Assembly (NCBI RefSeq): GCF_900107845.1
Contig: NZ_FNRM01000006.1
Span: 248,001 to 312,000 of the forward strand
DNA from: Alkalimonas amylolytica
GTDB lineage: Bacteria > Pseudomonadota > Gammaproteobacteria > Enterobacterales > Alteromonadaceae
DNA: 64,000 nucleotides
Direction of reading: 5' to 3'
The notes beneath the pieces are model-generated. The model was not told the DNA's origin and searched no databases. It saw only the letters and a program-made list of their open reading frames with translations. Each line of letters begins with the position of its first letter. The first letter of the stretch is position 1. A program made the translations under genes and the position numbers. Of this stretch, positions 21,157-30,783 are shown piece after piece.

Positions 21157-22622
21157 AAGCTCATCTCCCGCTGTAGCTGACGAATAAACGCGCGCTCATC
21201 GTACTCGCGGTAGTTATCGCCAATTTGTTGGTAGGTTTCGTGGCCTTTGCCGGCCAGTAAAATCATGTCGTGCGCCTGGGCCTCTGCCAACACCAACTTA
21301 ATAGCAAGCTCACGATCCGGTTCAATCTGGTAACACGCCTCATCCGACATGCCAGCTGCAATCTGCTGGCAGATTTGCTCCATCGGCTCGTGCCTGGGGT
21401 TGTCTGAGGTAATCACTACTCGATCCGCGCATTGCTCTGCTACTTTTCCCATTAATGGACGCTTGCCCTGATCACGATCGCCACCACAGCCAAAAACGCA
21501 CCATAAGTGACCCTGACAGTGCGGACGCAGCGCTTGCAGCGCCAGTTGCAGTGCATCCGGGGTATGAGCAAAGTCCACCACCAGCGTCAGCGGGTGCGGA
21601 AAATCAAACTGTTCCATGCGCCCAGGGATAGCATTTAGCACAGCTGCAGCCTGACATAACTCTGCTAAGTCCGAACCTTGCAACCAAAGGGCCGCGATGG
21701 CTGCTACCGCATTGTCGATATTGAAATCGCCGATCAACGGCAGATGCAAAGTAAATTGCTGCTCATCGGTTTGCAGCTTACAGCGAAAACCACCGGGGAC
21801 GGCTTCTACCTGATGGTAGCCAAGGTAACGGTTATGCTGCTTGCAGTCGTCCAGTTTTCCGACAGCGCAATAAGGCACATCCAGTTTTTTCACCAGCTCT
21901 GCACCATAGGTATCGGATACATTGACTACCGCTTGACGGCAGTATTCAGGGGTAAGTAAGCGTGCTTTGGCTGCACCATAGGCTTCCATCGTGCCGTGAT
22001 AGTCCAGATGATCCCGACTTAGGTTGGTAAAAATGGCCACATCAAACTGAATACCTGCTACCCGGCCCTGCACCATGGCATGGGATGACACCTCCATCGC
22101 CACCAAAGAGCAGTTATCCTGCTTGAGCTCGGCCAGGATCTTTTGTAGCTCCACCTGATGCGGCGTGGTATTGGGCAAAGGCGTCAGTTTATCTGGGCGG
22201 CCATACCCCAAAGTTCCAATCACCGCAGAGCGCTGGAGCAACTGTTGCGCCAGCTGCTGAACAAAGCAGGCAGTGCTGGATTTACCATTGGTGCCAGTCA
22301 CCGCAATAAGCTGCAAGTGAGCCGCTGGGTCCTGATAAAAACGACTGGCTAACTCTGGTAACTGGATCAGTAAATCAGGTACCAGTAACACCCTCGCATG
22401 CTCCGCATAGCCGGCTGGTACCTCGTTGCTCAAAATAAAAGCGGCACCCTGCTGCAGAGCTTGGCCAATATAGATGTTGCCATGTTGCTGATGCCCAGGC
22501 AAAGCCAGGAATACATCGTTCTGACGCACGTTGCGGCTGTCGATTTGCAAGTGCTGAAGTGGCTCTTGCGGCAGATGAGCGGCCATTTCGCCCAGCCAAC
22601 TGGCGGCTGTTTTAACCAGCAT
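21153..22622 (-). CDS. murE: UDP-MurNAc-tripeptide synthetase MurE (meso-DAP type)
   Basis: MurE adds the third amino acid of the stem peptide. The 489-residue product has the P-loop GTNGKSS (110-116), the NLSRDHLDYHG motif of the central domain, and the DNPRHEP motif near residue 405, which is the signature of enzymes that use meso-diaminopimelate instead of lysine. The ATG at 22622 was chosen because it overlaps the ftsI stop by 11 bases and gives a normal N terminus. An in-frame ATG at 22664 would run deeper into ftsI. Confidence 0.97.
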   Translation of the reverse strand: MLVKTAASWLGEMAAHLPQEPLQHLQIDSRNVRQNDVFLALPGHQQHGNIYIGQALQQGAAFILSNEVPAGYAEHARVLLVPDLLIQLPELASRFYQDPAAHLQLIAVTGTNGKSSTACFVQQLAQQLLQRSAVIGTLGYGRPDKLTPLPNTTPHQVELQKILAELKQDNCSLVAMEVSSHAMVQGRVAGIQFDVAIFTNLSRDHLDYHGTMEAYGAAKARLLTPEYCRQAVVNVSDTYGAELVKKLDVPYCAVGKLDDCKQHNRYLGYHQVEAVPGGFRCKLQTDEQQFTLHLPLIGDFNIDNAVAAIAALWLQGSDLAELCQAAAVLNAIPGRMEQFDFPHPLTLVVDFAHTPDALQLALQALRPHCQGHLWCVFGCGGDRDQGKRPLMGKVAEQCADRVVITSDNPRHEPMEQICQQIAAGMSDEACYQIEPDRELAIKLVLAEAQAHDMILLAGKGHETYQQIGDNYREYDERAFIRQLQREMSL

Positions 22623-24363
22623 CACGGCCTCCTTTACGCTTGGAAATCCGTACGCCGTCGGCATCGGGTGTGATGTTTTTCAGCCGTAGCACCGAGTTCA
22701 TAATGTTGGCAAAAACCGGGGCAGCAATTTCACCGCCGTGGTAATAATCGCTGGCCGGTTCGTTTAGCACCACGACAGTGGCAAAACGTGGGTTGGAAAT
22801 AGGCGCTACACCAGCAAAGGATGCAACATAATCATCGCCATAACCGCCAGCCACGGCTTTACGGGTTGTGCCAGTTTTGCCACCAACCCGGTAGCCATCG
22901 ACCCGACCACGGGTAGCGGTACCACCAGGCTCGATTACGGCCTCCATCATATCCAGCATGGCCTGGGCATAGTCTGGCGACAACACCCGCTCACCGGGCA
23001 AGCCTTGTTCTGATTTGATGATGGTCAGTGGCCGCAGGATGCCACCGTTGCCAATAGCTGCATACATCCGGGCCAGCTGCACCGCCGTCACCGACAGGTT
23101 GTAACCAAAAGACAAGCTGGCCAGCTCATGGTCAGACCACCGATTCCGGTGACTGAGCATGCCGGAACTTTCACCGGTCAGGTTCAGGCCTGTGTCGCTG
23201 CCAAGTCCCATCGAAAAGTACAAATCCAACAAGTGTTGATGTGGCATGGATAAAGCCAGCTTGGTCACACCGATGTTGCTGGATTTCTGCATAATGCCGG
23301 TCAGATCAAGCTTGCCGTTGTTGCTGCCAACATCCCGCACCCAACTACCACCAACCCTCAGCATGCCCGGGGCCGTATCAATCACTGTGTTTAAGTCGGC
23401 ACTGCCGAACTCCAGTGCAGCCAAAATTGGCAAGGGTTTGATGGTGGAGCCGGGCTCAAACATATCGGTGATAGCGCGATTGCGGAAATGGTGTACCGGG
23501 GTATTGCGCCTGTTATTCGGATTAAACGATGGGCTATTGGCCATCGCCAGTACTTCGCCGCTGTGCACATCAACAATCACCACGGAGCCGGAGGTAGCAC
23601 CATAAGTCAGCACAGCTTTTTTCAGTTCACGATAGGCTACGCTTTGGATACGCTGGTCGATGCTCAGTTGCAAATTACGAGGTTGCTGCGCATCTTCACG
23701 CTCCAGTACTTCAATATCTCGCCCTTTCGCATCACGCCGCACCAGGGTACGACCGGCCGTACCGGTCAGCAACGCATTGTATCGACGCTCTATGCCTTCA
23801 ACACCCACATCATCAATATCGGTAAAGCCAATCAAATGAGCAGTCACTTCACCAGCCGGATAAAAGCGGCGCGACTCTTGACGAAAATAAACACCGGGTA
23901 CATTTAAACGCCGGATATAATCGACTGCTGCCGGACTAACCTGGCGCTGCAGGTAGACAAAACGACGACGGCTGTCGCTGCCAATGCGATTATTAAGCTG
24001 TTCGGCCGTCATATTCAGCCCTTCCGCCAAAGCTTCCCAGCGGCGGAGGTCCTGCTGAGAACCGCGTTCCAGCACAACTTTGGGATCAGCCCAGATAGCC
24101 TGTACCGGTACACTGACCGCTAACTCTTCGCCATGACGGTCTAAAATCATGCCGCGCAATACAGTGTTGGAAGTCACCCGCAAGCTGCGTAAATCGCCCT
24201 GGGTCACCAACATTTCTGGTTCCAGCACCTGCAAGTAGGCGGCCCGCGCCACCAGCACCACAAACACCGAAGCTAAAGCAAGCATCACGAACACAAAACG
24301 CCAGCCCACGATGCCAGGTGTCTGGTTGCGTTTGGCGTGTTGTTTTTGTGCTGCTCTGCTCAT
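22612..24363 (-). CDS. ftsI: Septal peptidoglycan transpeptidase FtsI (PBP3)
   Basis: FtsI is the class B penicillin-binding protein that cross-links septal peptidoglycan as the partner of FtsW. The 583-residue product has a short cytoplasmic N terminus, one membrane helix (about residues 25-45), a dimerisation/pedestal domain, and a transpeptidase domain. The three active-site motifs are all present: STIK in MFEPGSTIKPL, SSN in MQKSSNIGV, and KTGT in VGGKTGTTRKA. It overlaps ftsL by four bases. Confidence 0.98.
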   Translation of the reverse strand: MSRAAQKQHAKRNQTPGIVGWRFVFVMLALASVFVVLVARAAYLQVLEPEMLVTQGDLRSLRVTSNTVLRGMILDRHGEELAVSVPVQAIWADPKVVLERGSQQDLRRWEALAEGLNMTAEQLNNRIGSDSRRRFVYLQRQVSPAAVDYIRRLNVPGVYFRQESRRFYPAGEVTAHLIGFTDIDDVGVEGIERRYNALLTGTAGRTLVRRDAKGRDIEVLEREDAQQPRNLQLSIDQRIQSVAYRELKKAVLTYGATSGSVVIVDVHSGEVLAMANSPSFNPNNRRNTPVHHFRNRAITDMFEPGSTIKPLPILAALEFGSADLNTVIDTAPGMLRVGGSWVRDVGSNNGKLDLTGIMQKSSNIGVTKLALSMPHQHLLDLYFSMGLGSDTGLNLTGESSGMLSHRNRWSDHELASLSFGYNLSVTAVQLARMYAAIGNGGILRPLTIIKSEQGLPGERVLSPDYAQAMLDMMEAVIEPGGTATRGRVDGYRVGGKTGTTRKAVAGGYGDDYVASFAGVAPISNPRFATVVVLNEPASDYYHGGEIAAPVFANIMNSVLRLKNITPDADGVRISKRKGGRDAG

Positions 24364-24668
24364 GGTAAGGTCACCACCACTTCACGGGCACCACTGGGGC
24401 GCTGCATCTGTAAACGGGAGCTGGCAATGTCTTCCACCCGGCTGTGTTCCGACAGAGCCCGCTGCTCCAGCAGCAGGTTTCGCCACTCTACATCCAGCGC
24501 ATCACGCTGTTGATACAATTGGTTTTGCGCATTCACCAGCAAACGGTTGCTGTGTGATAGCTGCACCACAGCTAACGCCGACAGCACGCAAAGACACAAC
24601 AACAACACTGGCCAGCGAAAGCGCGGCCAGTCGGCCATAATCACCTGGGTTAAGCGGATCTGGCTCAT
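24360..24668 (-). CDS. ftsL: Cell division protein FtsL
   Basis: FtsL is a small bitopic divisome protein that forms a coiled coil with FtsB and binds FtsQ. The 102-residue product has a short cytoplasmic N terminus, one hydrophobic helix (about 18-37), and a periplasmic heptad region ([19 protein letters not shown] and on) ending in a family-typical QMQRPSG tail. The family is poorly conserved, so the call rests on size, topology and position between rsmH and ftsI. It overlaps both. Confidence 0.95.
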   Translation of the reverse strand: MSQIRLTQVIMADWPRFRWPVLLLCLCVLSALAVVQLSHSNRLLVNAQNQLYQQRDALDVEWRNLLLEQRALSEHSRVEDIASSRLQMQRPSGAREVVVTLP

Positions 24669-25615
24669 GCTGCCTCCTCCGCGTTTTTCTCGGCAATACG
24701 TAACACTGCGCTACGAGCTCTGGGGTTGGCCGCCAATTCTTGCTCGGATGCCATGATGGCCTTACCCACCAGTTTCAGCGGCAGATGCTGCTTCAGCTGC
24801 GCATCGGTAAGCGGCAGGCCACGCGGTATTGGCGCTGCCTTGCTATGCTGGCGCATAAATTGTTTTACCAGCCGATCTTCCAGTGAGTGAAAGCTAATCA
24901 CCACTAAACGGCCACCTGGCTTTAATACGGTAAGTGCGGCGTCCAGTGCTTGCTTGACTTGCTCCAGCTCACTGTTGATGTAAATCCGAATGCCCTGGAA
25001 ACTGCGCGTGGCCGGGTGCTTCTTCTCTTTCGGACTTTTTGGCACCACCCCGGCAATCAGCTCAGCCAGCTGTCGGGTCCGCGTTAGGGGCGCTTCAGCT
25101 CGGGCGGCAACAATGGCATTGGCAATTTTCCAGCCAAACTTTTCCTCACCATAGGCTTTGAGCACAAAACTGATGTCTTCCACATCAGCGCTGGCCAGCC
25201 ACTCGGCTGCTGACAGACCCGCATCCGGGTCCATCCGCATATCCAGCGGGCCATCACGCATAAAACTAAAACCACGTTCGGCATCATCCAGTTGTGGGGA
25301 GGAGACGCCTAAATCCAGCAAAATACCATCGACTATGCCGTGAATGTGCTGTTGCTGGCTGATCAGGTCCAGCGCCGCAAAAGGACTGCGGCTGATATGA
25401 AAGCGGGGATCGGCCAACAGTGGGGCTGCGGCTTCAATGGCGGCGGGATCGCGATCGATCGCGTACAAACGGCCCTCGGCAGAGAGCCTGGCAAGAATGT
25501 GTCGACTGTGTCCGCCCCGGCCAAAAGTCCCGTCCAGGTAGATCCCGGCCGGTTGAATGGCGAGTCCGTCTATTGCTTCCTGCAATAATACGGATGTATG
25601 AGGGCTAGCAGTCAT
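24665..25615 (-). CDS. rsmH: 16S rRNA (cytosine1402-N4)-methyltransferase RsmH
   Basis: RsmH (MraW) methylates N4 of C1402 in 16S rRNA, acting on the same nucleotide as RsmI, which is also encoded in this window. The 316-residue product has the SAM motif [16 protein letters not shown], the [18 protein letters not shown] motif, and the C-terminal [13 protein letters not shown] motif. It immediately follows mraZ with no gap and overlaps ftsL by four bases. Confidence 0.98.
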   Translation of the reverse strand: MTASPHTSVLLQEAIDGLAIQPAGIYLDGTFGRGGHSRHILARLSAEGRLYAIDRDPAAIEAAAPLLADPRFHISRSPFAALDLISQQQHIHGIVDGILLDLGVSSPQLDDAERGFSFMRDGPLDMRMDPDAGLSAAEWLASADVEDISFVLKAYGEEKFGWKIANAIVAARAEAPLTRTRQLAELIAGVVPKSPKEKKHPATRSFQGIRIYINSELEQVKQALDAALTVLKPGGRLVVISFHSLEDRLVKQFMRQHSKAAPIPRGLPLTDAQLKQHLPLKLVGKAIMASEQELAANPRARSAVLRIAEKNAEEAA

Positions 25616-26080
25616 TTACAGTGCAAAGTCCTGTAATCGTTCAGAAAGTTCAGTTTCAGCCGGCATGTCCCGCTCCAGCGCCATGTCCTGTTCCACACGG
25701 TCTAGCCAGGCGGCTTCATCCCAGATCTCGAATTTATTCAATTGGCCAACCAGGCGAATGTTTTTTTCCAGGCTGGCATGGCTGCGCAGCGGTGCCGGCA
25801 GCAAAATACGGCCATTTTTATCCATATCGCATTCAGAGGCATGGCCCAACAGCAAACGCTTTAAACGCAATTCCTGGGCGTTAAAGCTGGACAAACGCTT
25901 GAGTTTTTCTTCGATGTCTTCCCACTCGGCTAAGGGATACAACATCAGGCAGGGATCTTTGTGATCGATGGTACAAATCAGCTGGCCTGAACACTCAGAC
26001 AGCAAAAAGTCGCGGTAGCGCGCTGGCAGCGCGATCCGGCCTTTGGTGTCCATTGTTAGTGTAAACGAGCCACGAAGCAT
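25616..26080 (-). CDS. mraZ: Transcriptional regulator MraZ
   Basis: MraZ is an AbrB/MazE-fold, ring-forming DNA-binding protein that represses its own dcw operon. The 154-residue product has the two tandem MraZ half-domains, each with its DxxxR motif (DTKGRIALPARYRD near residue 13 and DKNGRILLPAPLRS near 85). The ATG at 26080 gives the canonical MLRGSFTL start; an in-frame ATG at 26143 would lie within the operator repeats. It is the promoter-proximal gene of the cluster. Confidence 0.98.
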   Translation of the reverse strand: MLRGSFTLTMDTKGRIALPARYRDFLLSECSGQLICTIDHKDPCLMLYPLAEWEDIEEKLKRLSSFNAQELRLKRLLLGHASECDMDKNGRILLPAPLRSHASLEKNIRLVGQLNKFEIWDEAAWLDRVEQDMALERDMPAETELSERLQDFAL

Positions 26081-26113
26081 AGCTGTGTCCTGAGATCGAC
26101 GACTGATCCATCG

Positions 26114-26143
26114 CGATCCACAATTATCCACAAATCCCCACAA
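26114..26143 (-). promoter_or_regulatory. Predicted MraZ operator, three tandem decamers
   Basis: On the minus strand three decamers stand head to tail: TTGTGGGGAT, TTGTGGATAA and TTGTGGATCG. The shared TTGTGG at 10-bp spacing matches the known behaviour of MraZ, which binds closely spaced TGGG-like direct repeats at its own promoter. The array covers the expected transcription start, 34-63 bp before the mraZ start codon. Confidence 0.85.
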
Positions 26144-26149
26144 TGCTAC

Positions 26150-26179
26150 AGTTTAGGGCCGTGATCCGACCATTGTCAA
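26150..26179 (-). promoter_or_regulatory. mra (dcw) promoter
   Basis: On the minus strand a consensus -35 box TTGACA (26174-26179) and a -10 box TAAACT (26150-26155) are separated by 18 bp. Transcription would begin near 26143, directly in the MraZ decamer array. Confidence 0.8.
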
Positions 26180-26335
26180 GGTAAAAGCGGTGCATATTTG
26201 ACTGGAAAGATCCAGCAAAAATGCAGGCTGCAGCAAAACCACTGATTCCGTGAGGGAAAGTGGGAGTAATAAGCTGCAGGAATGTTCACGAAGTGTTTTT
26301 TGGCAACATAAAAGGGAGAAAGTGGAGAAAGAAGT

Positions 26336-26698
<363 letters not shown>

Positions 26699-26703
26699 GG
26701 CGC

Positions 26704-26709
26704 AGTATA
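26704..26709 (-). promoter_or_regulatory. rnpB -10 box
   Basis: TATACT on the minus strand ends seven bases before the inferred RNA 5' end at about 26697. No good -35 hexamer could be read at 16-18 bp. Confidence 0.6.
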
Positions 26710-26822
26710 CGTCAAATGCTGCGAAAGCGCAGGTGTTATTTTTGACCGGAGTTCAGCGAAAAGACGAGTAAACCCCGTGATCAGAGCGAAGCGGAGGCTT
26801 TGGCATCCGTAGCATAGCCCGG

Positions 26823-27122
26823 TTATGTTTCTGTGGCTGGTAATTCAAGCTGCCTCTCACTTCGCCAGACTCGTATGATCACAACCTCTTTAGCTTGCCT
26901 GAGATAGACAACTCGAAATGGCGTATGAATCAACTCGTGAATATGATCCAGGTTAAATTCAGGAACAACCCGGCCAGCATCAGGGTGGAGTTGGAGCATT
27001 TCGCAATGCTCCAGGATTGCAGCCACGTAATTATCACCGATATGTGGCACATCCTGCTCTTTGTAATATTCCTGAATAGTCTGTAAGTCCTCAAGAGCAG
27101 ACTGTGCGATGCGTAATTCCAT
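26823..27122 (-). CDS. RelE/ParE-family toxin
   Basis: The 99-residue product looks like a RelE/ParE-superfamily toxin, with a helical hairpin in the first half (ALEDLQTIQEYYKEQ) and a C-terminal beta sheet ending in FRVVYLRQAKEVVIIRVWR. Members either cut mRNA at ribosomes or poison gyrase; the helix-rich start is closer to ParE, but the target cannot be told from sequence. It starts immediately after the antitoxin stop codon with no gap, giving a standard antitoxin-toxin operon. It is the first gene of the accessory block beyond rnpB. Confidence 0.88.
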   Translation of the reverse strand: MELRIAQSALEDLQTIQEYYKEQDVPHIGDNYVAAILEHCEMLQLHPDAGRVVPEFNLDHIHELIHTPFRVVYLRQAKEVVIIRVWRSERQLELPATET

Positions 27123-27392
27123 TTACTTGATGCCTAATGTTTGCTTGGCGTCCTCCAACGATACGGTGTTGCCCTCGCGAACGTCCACAAGCCCCTGCGC
27201 CACTGCCTTTACAAACCGCAACTCCTCGGCAGTTCTCTCATAATCCTCAAGCCCCTGCACCACAGCTACGCCACGGCCACGACTGGTGAGCAGAATTGGG
27301 CGATGCGTATCCTGCGCTCGACCAACCACCTTTCCGGGATTGATTTTAAGGTCTGATAGAGGAATGACATCCTCGGAAAATTTCACGTGCAT
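27123..27392 (-). CDS. Phd/YefM-family antitoxin
   Basis: The 89-residue product resembles Phd/YefM antitoxins: an N-terminal DNA-binding fold with the pattern VIPLSDLKINPGKVVGRAQDTHRPILLTSRGRGVAVVQ, then a helical toxin-binding tail. It should neutralise the adjacent ParE-like toxin and repress its own promoter. An 18-bp imperfect palindrome fills the spacer of the promoter just upstream, which is a plausible operator for it. Confidence 0.9.
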   Translation of the reverse strand: MHVKFSEDVIPLSDLKINPGKVVGRAQDTHRPILLTSRGRGVAVVQGLEDYERTAEELRFVKAVAQGLVDVREGNTVSLEDAKQTLGIK

Positions 27393-27422
27393 AGTGATTA
27401 CCTAACCATCGACATGGCACCA

Positions 27423-27452
27423 TTAATAGCACCAGTTAACAGGTGCGGTCAA
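27423..27452 (-). promoter_or_regulatory. Toxin-antitoxin promoter with operator in the spacer
   Basis: On the minus strand TTGACC (27447-27452) and TATTAA (27423-27428) are separated by exactly 18 bp. The whole spacer is the inverted repeat GCACCTGTT/AACTGGTGC (27429-27446), with one mismatch between arms. A repressor bound there would occupy the space between the two promoter elements. The antitoxin start is about 25 nt beyond the expected transcription start. Confidence 0.75.
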
Positions 27453-27690
27453 GAAGGTAACCGTTCTTATTTCCTGGGCTAGGGGCCCGATGCTGCATGA
27501 AAAGGCAACTAGGTCAGGTTCGATTTTTCAAAGCCGAGAAGGTGCTACGAGCTTGAACGCGTGCAGGGGAACGCCATGAGCCCCAAGAACCACAGTCCAA
27601 TAGGTCAACAGGCTCTAGTTCAGCGTCTTAGCAGATGAAACGAAAAGTGATCCGCCAACTTCCACTTGCTATACACTTTCTATACCCCTC
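27453..27690. other. Gene-free stretch between antitoxin promoter and hsdR end
   Basis: I see no convincing gene, RNA or repeat in this stretch. It separates the toxin-antitoxin pair from the 3' end of the hsd operon and may hold the hsd terminator, but no clear hairpin with a T run was found. Confidence 0.4.
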
Positions 27691-30600
27691 CTACCCACGA
27701 CTGGTACCTTTTTCTTCACGCACCCGCTTGAAAATCACCTCAGCAATATGCTCATGAGCCGCTGAGCGAAACGCCTTATCCGTCATCACGCGTGAAAAAA
27801 TGTCCTCATTGTTTTCCATACGGTCAATGAACAACTCATCCAGCATACGCTCAAGGAAGGCAGAGAAGTTTGGCAGATTGTTTGCCCTAGCTGCTTCGAC
27901 AATCTTCTCATTTTCCTCCGCACTGGCGGTGATCTGGTCGAAGAACAGTTGGTCAGCTTCGGTAAAGTCCGTACCAAAGCGTTCGTTTAGCTTTTCGATT
28001 AGAGATGACAACGATACAGGCTCCTCCCTCACACCACTGGTGCCAACATCGGTCGGACCTTTGAGGGGATAGGCCTCACCAGTGCCCAGGTCGATGGATC
28101 CCTCCGTCATCTGTTGTAGGCGGAAATAGCGCAGCGCTACCTCGTTATCAAGCGCAAAGGCCTGACCATCGCCTGGCGGCGGTAGCTTGGAAAGCAAGTT
28201 GCGCACGAAGGTGTAAAATTTCTCCAGTTCGCTGTCCTGATACGGAATGATCTGTGACAGAAAGGCGTAGAGGTTACGATAAGCCGTCAACTGACCACGA
28301 AATTCTTCTTGCTCAGCTTCCTCGCTATCCCTAAAACGCTCAACCACTGCATCTAGCACAGCATTCATCACGCGGTGGTCGGAAGCAGAATGGTCGCGCT
28401 TACTCCGATACCAGACTTCTGCGAAGGCATTGACATCGTCGGGTGCAAAGATGGCCCAGCCAAGCAGTTTGTGTTGCAACTCGGACAACTGGTGCGGATC
28501 GGCATTCTCACCGACAGGCGTAGCCTCGTAGTAGGGTTTGAAGGCCTGATAGATATCGTCTTCTTCGTTGGCAAAATCCAGCACGAAGGTGCGGGCCTTA
28601 CCCGGAGCCACACGATTAAGGCGCGACAAGGTTTGCACCGCCTGCACTCCCGCCAGGCGCTTGACCACATACATGGTCTGCAACAGCGGCTGGTCGAAAC
28701 CAGTCTGGTATTTCTCCGCGACCAGCAGCACACGGTAATCCTCGCGCTCAAAGGTTTCCGGCAGCTCGCTTTCCGCCAGGCCGTCATTCATCGCGACTTC
28801 GGTATAAGCTGAACCAGGGTCGTCTGGATCTTCAACGCTACCGGAGAAAGCGACCAGCGAGCGTATGCCGCCATAGCCGTTGTCCTTGATATAGCGGTCA
28901 AAGGCCAGCTTGTATTTCACCGCAGCCAGCCGCGAGCCTGTCACCACCATGGCTTTGGCGCGCCCACCCATTTCGCTCATCACATACAAGCGGAAGTGTT
29001 CTACAATCACCGAAACTACCTGCTCGATATTGACCGGGTGCAGTTCCAGATAGCGGCTCAGCGCCTTTGCTGCCTTCTTGCGTGGCACTTCCGGATCGTT
29101 CTCCACCTGCTTGATCAGGCCGAAAAAGCGCTTGTAGGTGGTGTAGTTCTGCAGCACATCCATGATGAAGCCTTCCTCGATGGCCTGACGCATGGAGTAT
29201 TCGTGGAACGGAGAGCTGCCGGAGGGGCCCGGCTCATCGAACAGGGCCTTAGTCTTGAATTTGGGCGTGGCGGTAAACGCGAAAAAGCTAAGGTTCGGCT
29301 GCCGTGCCCGCTTCAGCGAATCCCGCAGGATCGCCGCCTTGGCCTCATCCGACAGGGTATCGTCTTCTTCATTGGACAACTGAGCAGCAATAGCCGCCTC
29401 GATGCCATCCTTGTTCAGCATGCCCCGCAATTCAGAGGCTGTCTCGCCGCTCTGGGAGGAATGCGCCTCGTCCACAATCACGGCAAAGCGCTTGCCGGCG
29501 GTGCTGATTTTCACGCCTGAGCCTTTTTTCTCCAGCGTAGAAAGCGCCTGGGAGATGAAGGGAAACTTCTGCAAGGTGGTGATGATGATCGGCGTGCCGC
29601 CAGACAGCGCCTGGGCCAGTTGCTGGGTGTTCTCGTCAATCTTCTCCACCACCCCGGTCTTGTGCTCGAACTGGTAGATAGTGTTCTGAAGCTGCTGATC
29701 CAGCACGCGGCGATCCGTGACCACCACCACAGAGTGAAACACCTTATTGTCTTTAGCGTCGTGCAGGCTGGCCAGCCGATGCGCCAGCCAGGCGATGGAA
29801 TTGGATTTGCCCGACCCCGCCGAGTGCTGCACCAGATAGTTGTGCCCCGAGCCATGAGTGCATGCATGACCGACCAACTTGCGCACCGCATCGAGCTGAT
29901 GATAACGGGGAAAGATCATGGTCTCCTTGCGCACGGTGCGCGCACCCTTGTAGGTCTTGACCTGCCGCTCCTTCACCTCCAGGTGCATGAAGCGTTGCAG
30001 AATATCCATCAGGCTGTCTTTAGCTAGCACCTCATCCCAGAGGTAATGGGTTTTCCAGTTGTTCTCCACCGGCGGGTTGCCCGCGCCATGCTCATGCCCA
30101 CGGTTGAAGGGCAGGAAGACGGTATCCTTGCCCTTCAGTCGCGTTGTCATCCACGCCTCGTCCGGATCCACGGCAAAATGCACCAAGGCGCGTTTTTTGA
30201 AGGCAAATAGCAGATCACGTTCATCACGGTCCTGCTTGTATTGCTTGACCGCATCCGCCGCGCGCTGGCCGGTGAGTGGGTTTTTCAATTCAGCAGTGAC
30301 CACCGGCAGGCCGTTCAGGCACAGGGTGACATCGATAATGCAGCGCCGATTTTTACCGTCGGCCTTCTTCATCACAGAGCTAAAGGCAACTTGCCGCGTG
30401 ATGGTCAAGCGGTTCAGCGCGTAGGCAGCAGCAGCCTCCGGGTTCATGCCGGAATTGGGGCGAAAGTGCGCCAGCCGGAAGGTCTTGCCGTAACACTTGA
30501 AGCCATAGCGAAGCACATGCAAGGTGCCCTTGATCTCCAGCTCCTTGGCCAAACTGTCCAATACAGTCGCTCGGGTTTTGTCACCCAACAAGGCTTCAAG

Positions 30601-30768
30601 CTGGCCCCATTTGGCCACCTGGCTCTCCTGCAAGAAACCGATGACATCATCTGGGAATAACGCCAGCGCATCGTCATAGGCCGACGCATCGCGCTTTTGA
30701 TAGCCGCCCGCACCAGTCAGGCCTGCCTCAATGGCAATTTCAAAAGCAAGTTCGGAATGGCCGGACAT
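27691..30768 (-). CDS. hsdR: Type I restriction enzyme, R (motor/nuclease) subunit
   Basis: HsdR translocates DNA and cuts it when the HsdM-HsdS complex finds an unmodified site. The 1025-residue product has an N-terminal PD-(D/E)XK nuclease core (D146 in RRCIIDV and E160/K162 in AELKNPLTGQ), an SF2 helicase motor with Walker A SAGSGKS (316-322) and DEAH (433-436), the TATP motif FFAFTATPKF, and the second RecA fold ending in QTLSRLNR. All catalytic motifs are intact. The start lies 15 bp after the DUF4411 gene, so it is the last gene of the hsd operon. Confidence 0.97.
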   Translation of the reverse strand: MSGHSELAFEIAIEAGLTGAGGYQKRDASAYDDALALFPDDVIGFLQESQVAKWGQLEALLGDKTRATVLDSLAKELEIKGTLHVLRYGFKCYGKTFRLAHFRPNSGMNPEAAAAYALNRLTITRQVAFSSVMKKADGKNRRCIIDVTLCLNGLPVVTAELKNPLTGQRAADAVKQYKQDRDERDLLFAFKKRALVHFAVDPDEAWMTTRLKGKDTVFLPFNRGHEHGAGNPPVENNWKTHYLWDEVLAKDSLMDILQRFMHLEVKERQVKTYKGARTVRKETMIFPRYHQLDAVRKLVGHACTHGSGHNYLVQHSAGSGKSNSIAWLAHRLASLHDAKDNKVFHSVVVVTDRRVLDQQLQNTIYQFEHKTGVVEKIDENTQQLAQALSGGTPIIITTLQKFPFISQALSTLEKKGSGVKISTAGKRFAVIVDEAHSSQSGETASELRGMLNKDGIEAAIAAQLSNEEDDTLSDEAKAAILRDSLKRARQPNLSFFAFTATPKFKTKALFDEPGPSGSSPFHEYSMRQAIEEGFIMDVLQNYTTYKRFFGLIKQVENDPEVPRKKAAKALSRYLELHPVNIEQVVSVIVEHFRLYVMSEMGGRAKAMVVTGSRLAAVKYKLAFDRYIKDNGYGGIRSLVAFSGSVEDPDDPGSAYTEVAMNDGLAESELPETFEREDYRVLLVAEKYQTGFDQPLLQTMYVVKRLAGVQAVQTLSRLNRVAPGKARTFVLDFANEEDDIYQAFKPYYEATPVGENADPHQLSELQHKLLGWAIFAPDDVNAFAEVWYRSKRDHSASDHRVMNAVLDAVVERFRDSEEAEQEEFRGQLTAYRNLYAFLSQIIPYQDSELEKFYTFVRNLLSKLPPPGDGQAFALDNEVALRYFRLQQMTEGSIDLGTGEAYPLKGPTDVGTSGVREEPVSLSSLIEKLNERFGTDFTEADQLFFDQITASAEENEKIVEAARANNLPNFSAFLERMLDELFIDRMENNEDIFSRVMTDKAFRSAAHEHIAEVIFKRVREEKGTSRG

Positions 30769-30783
30769 GTACTCCCCTATTCT

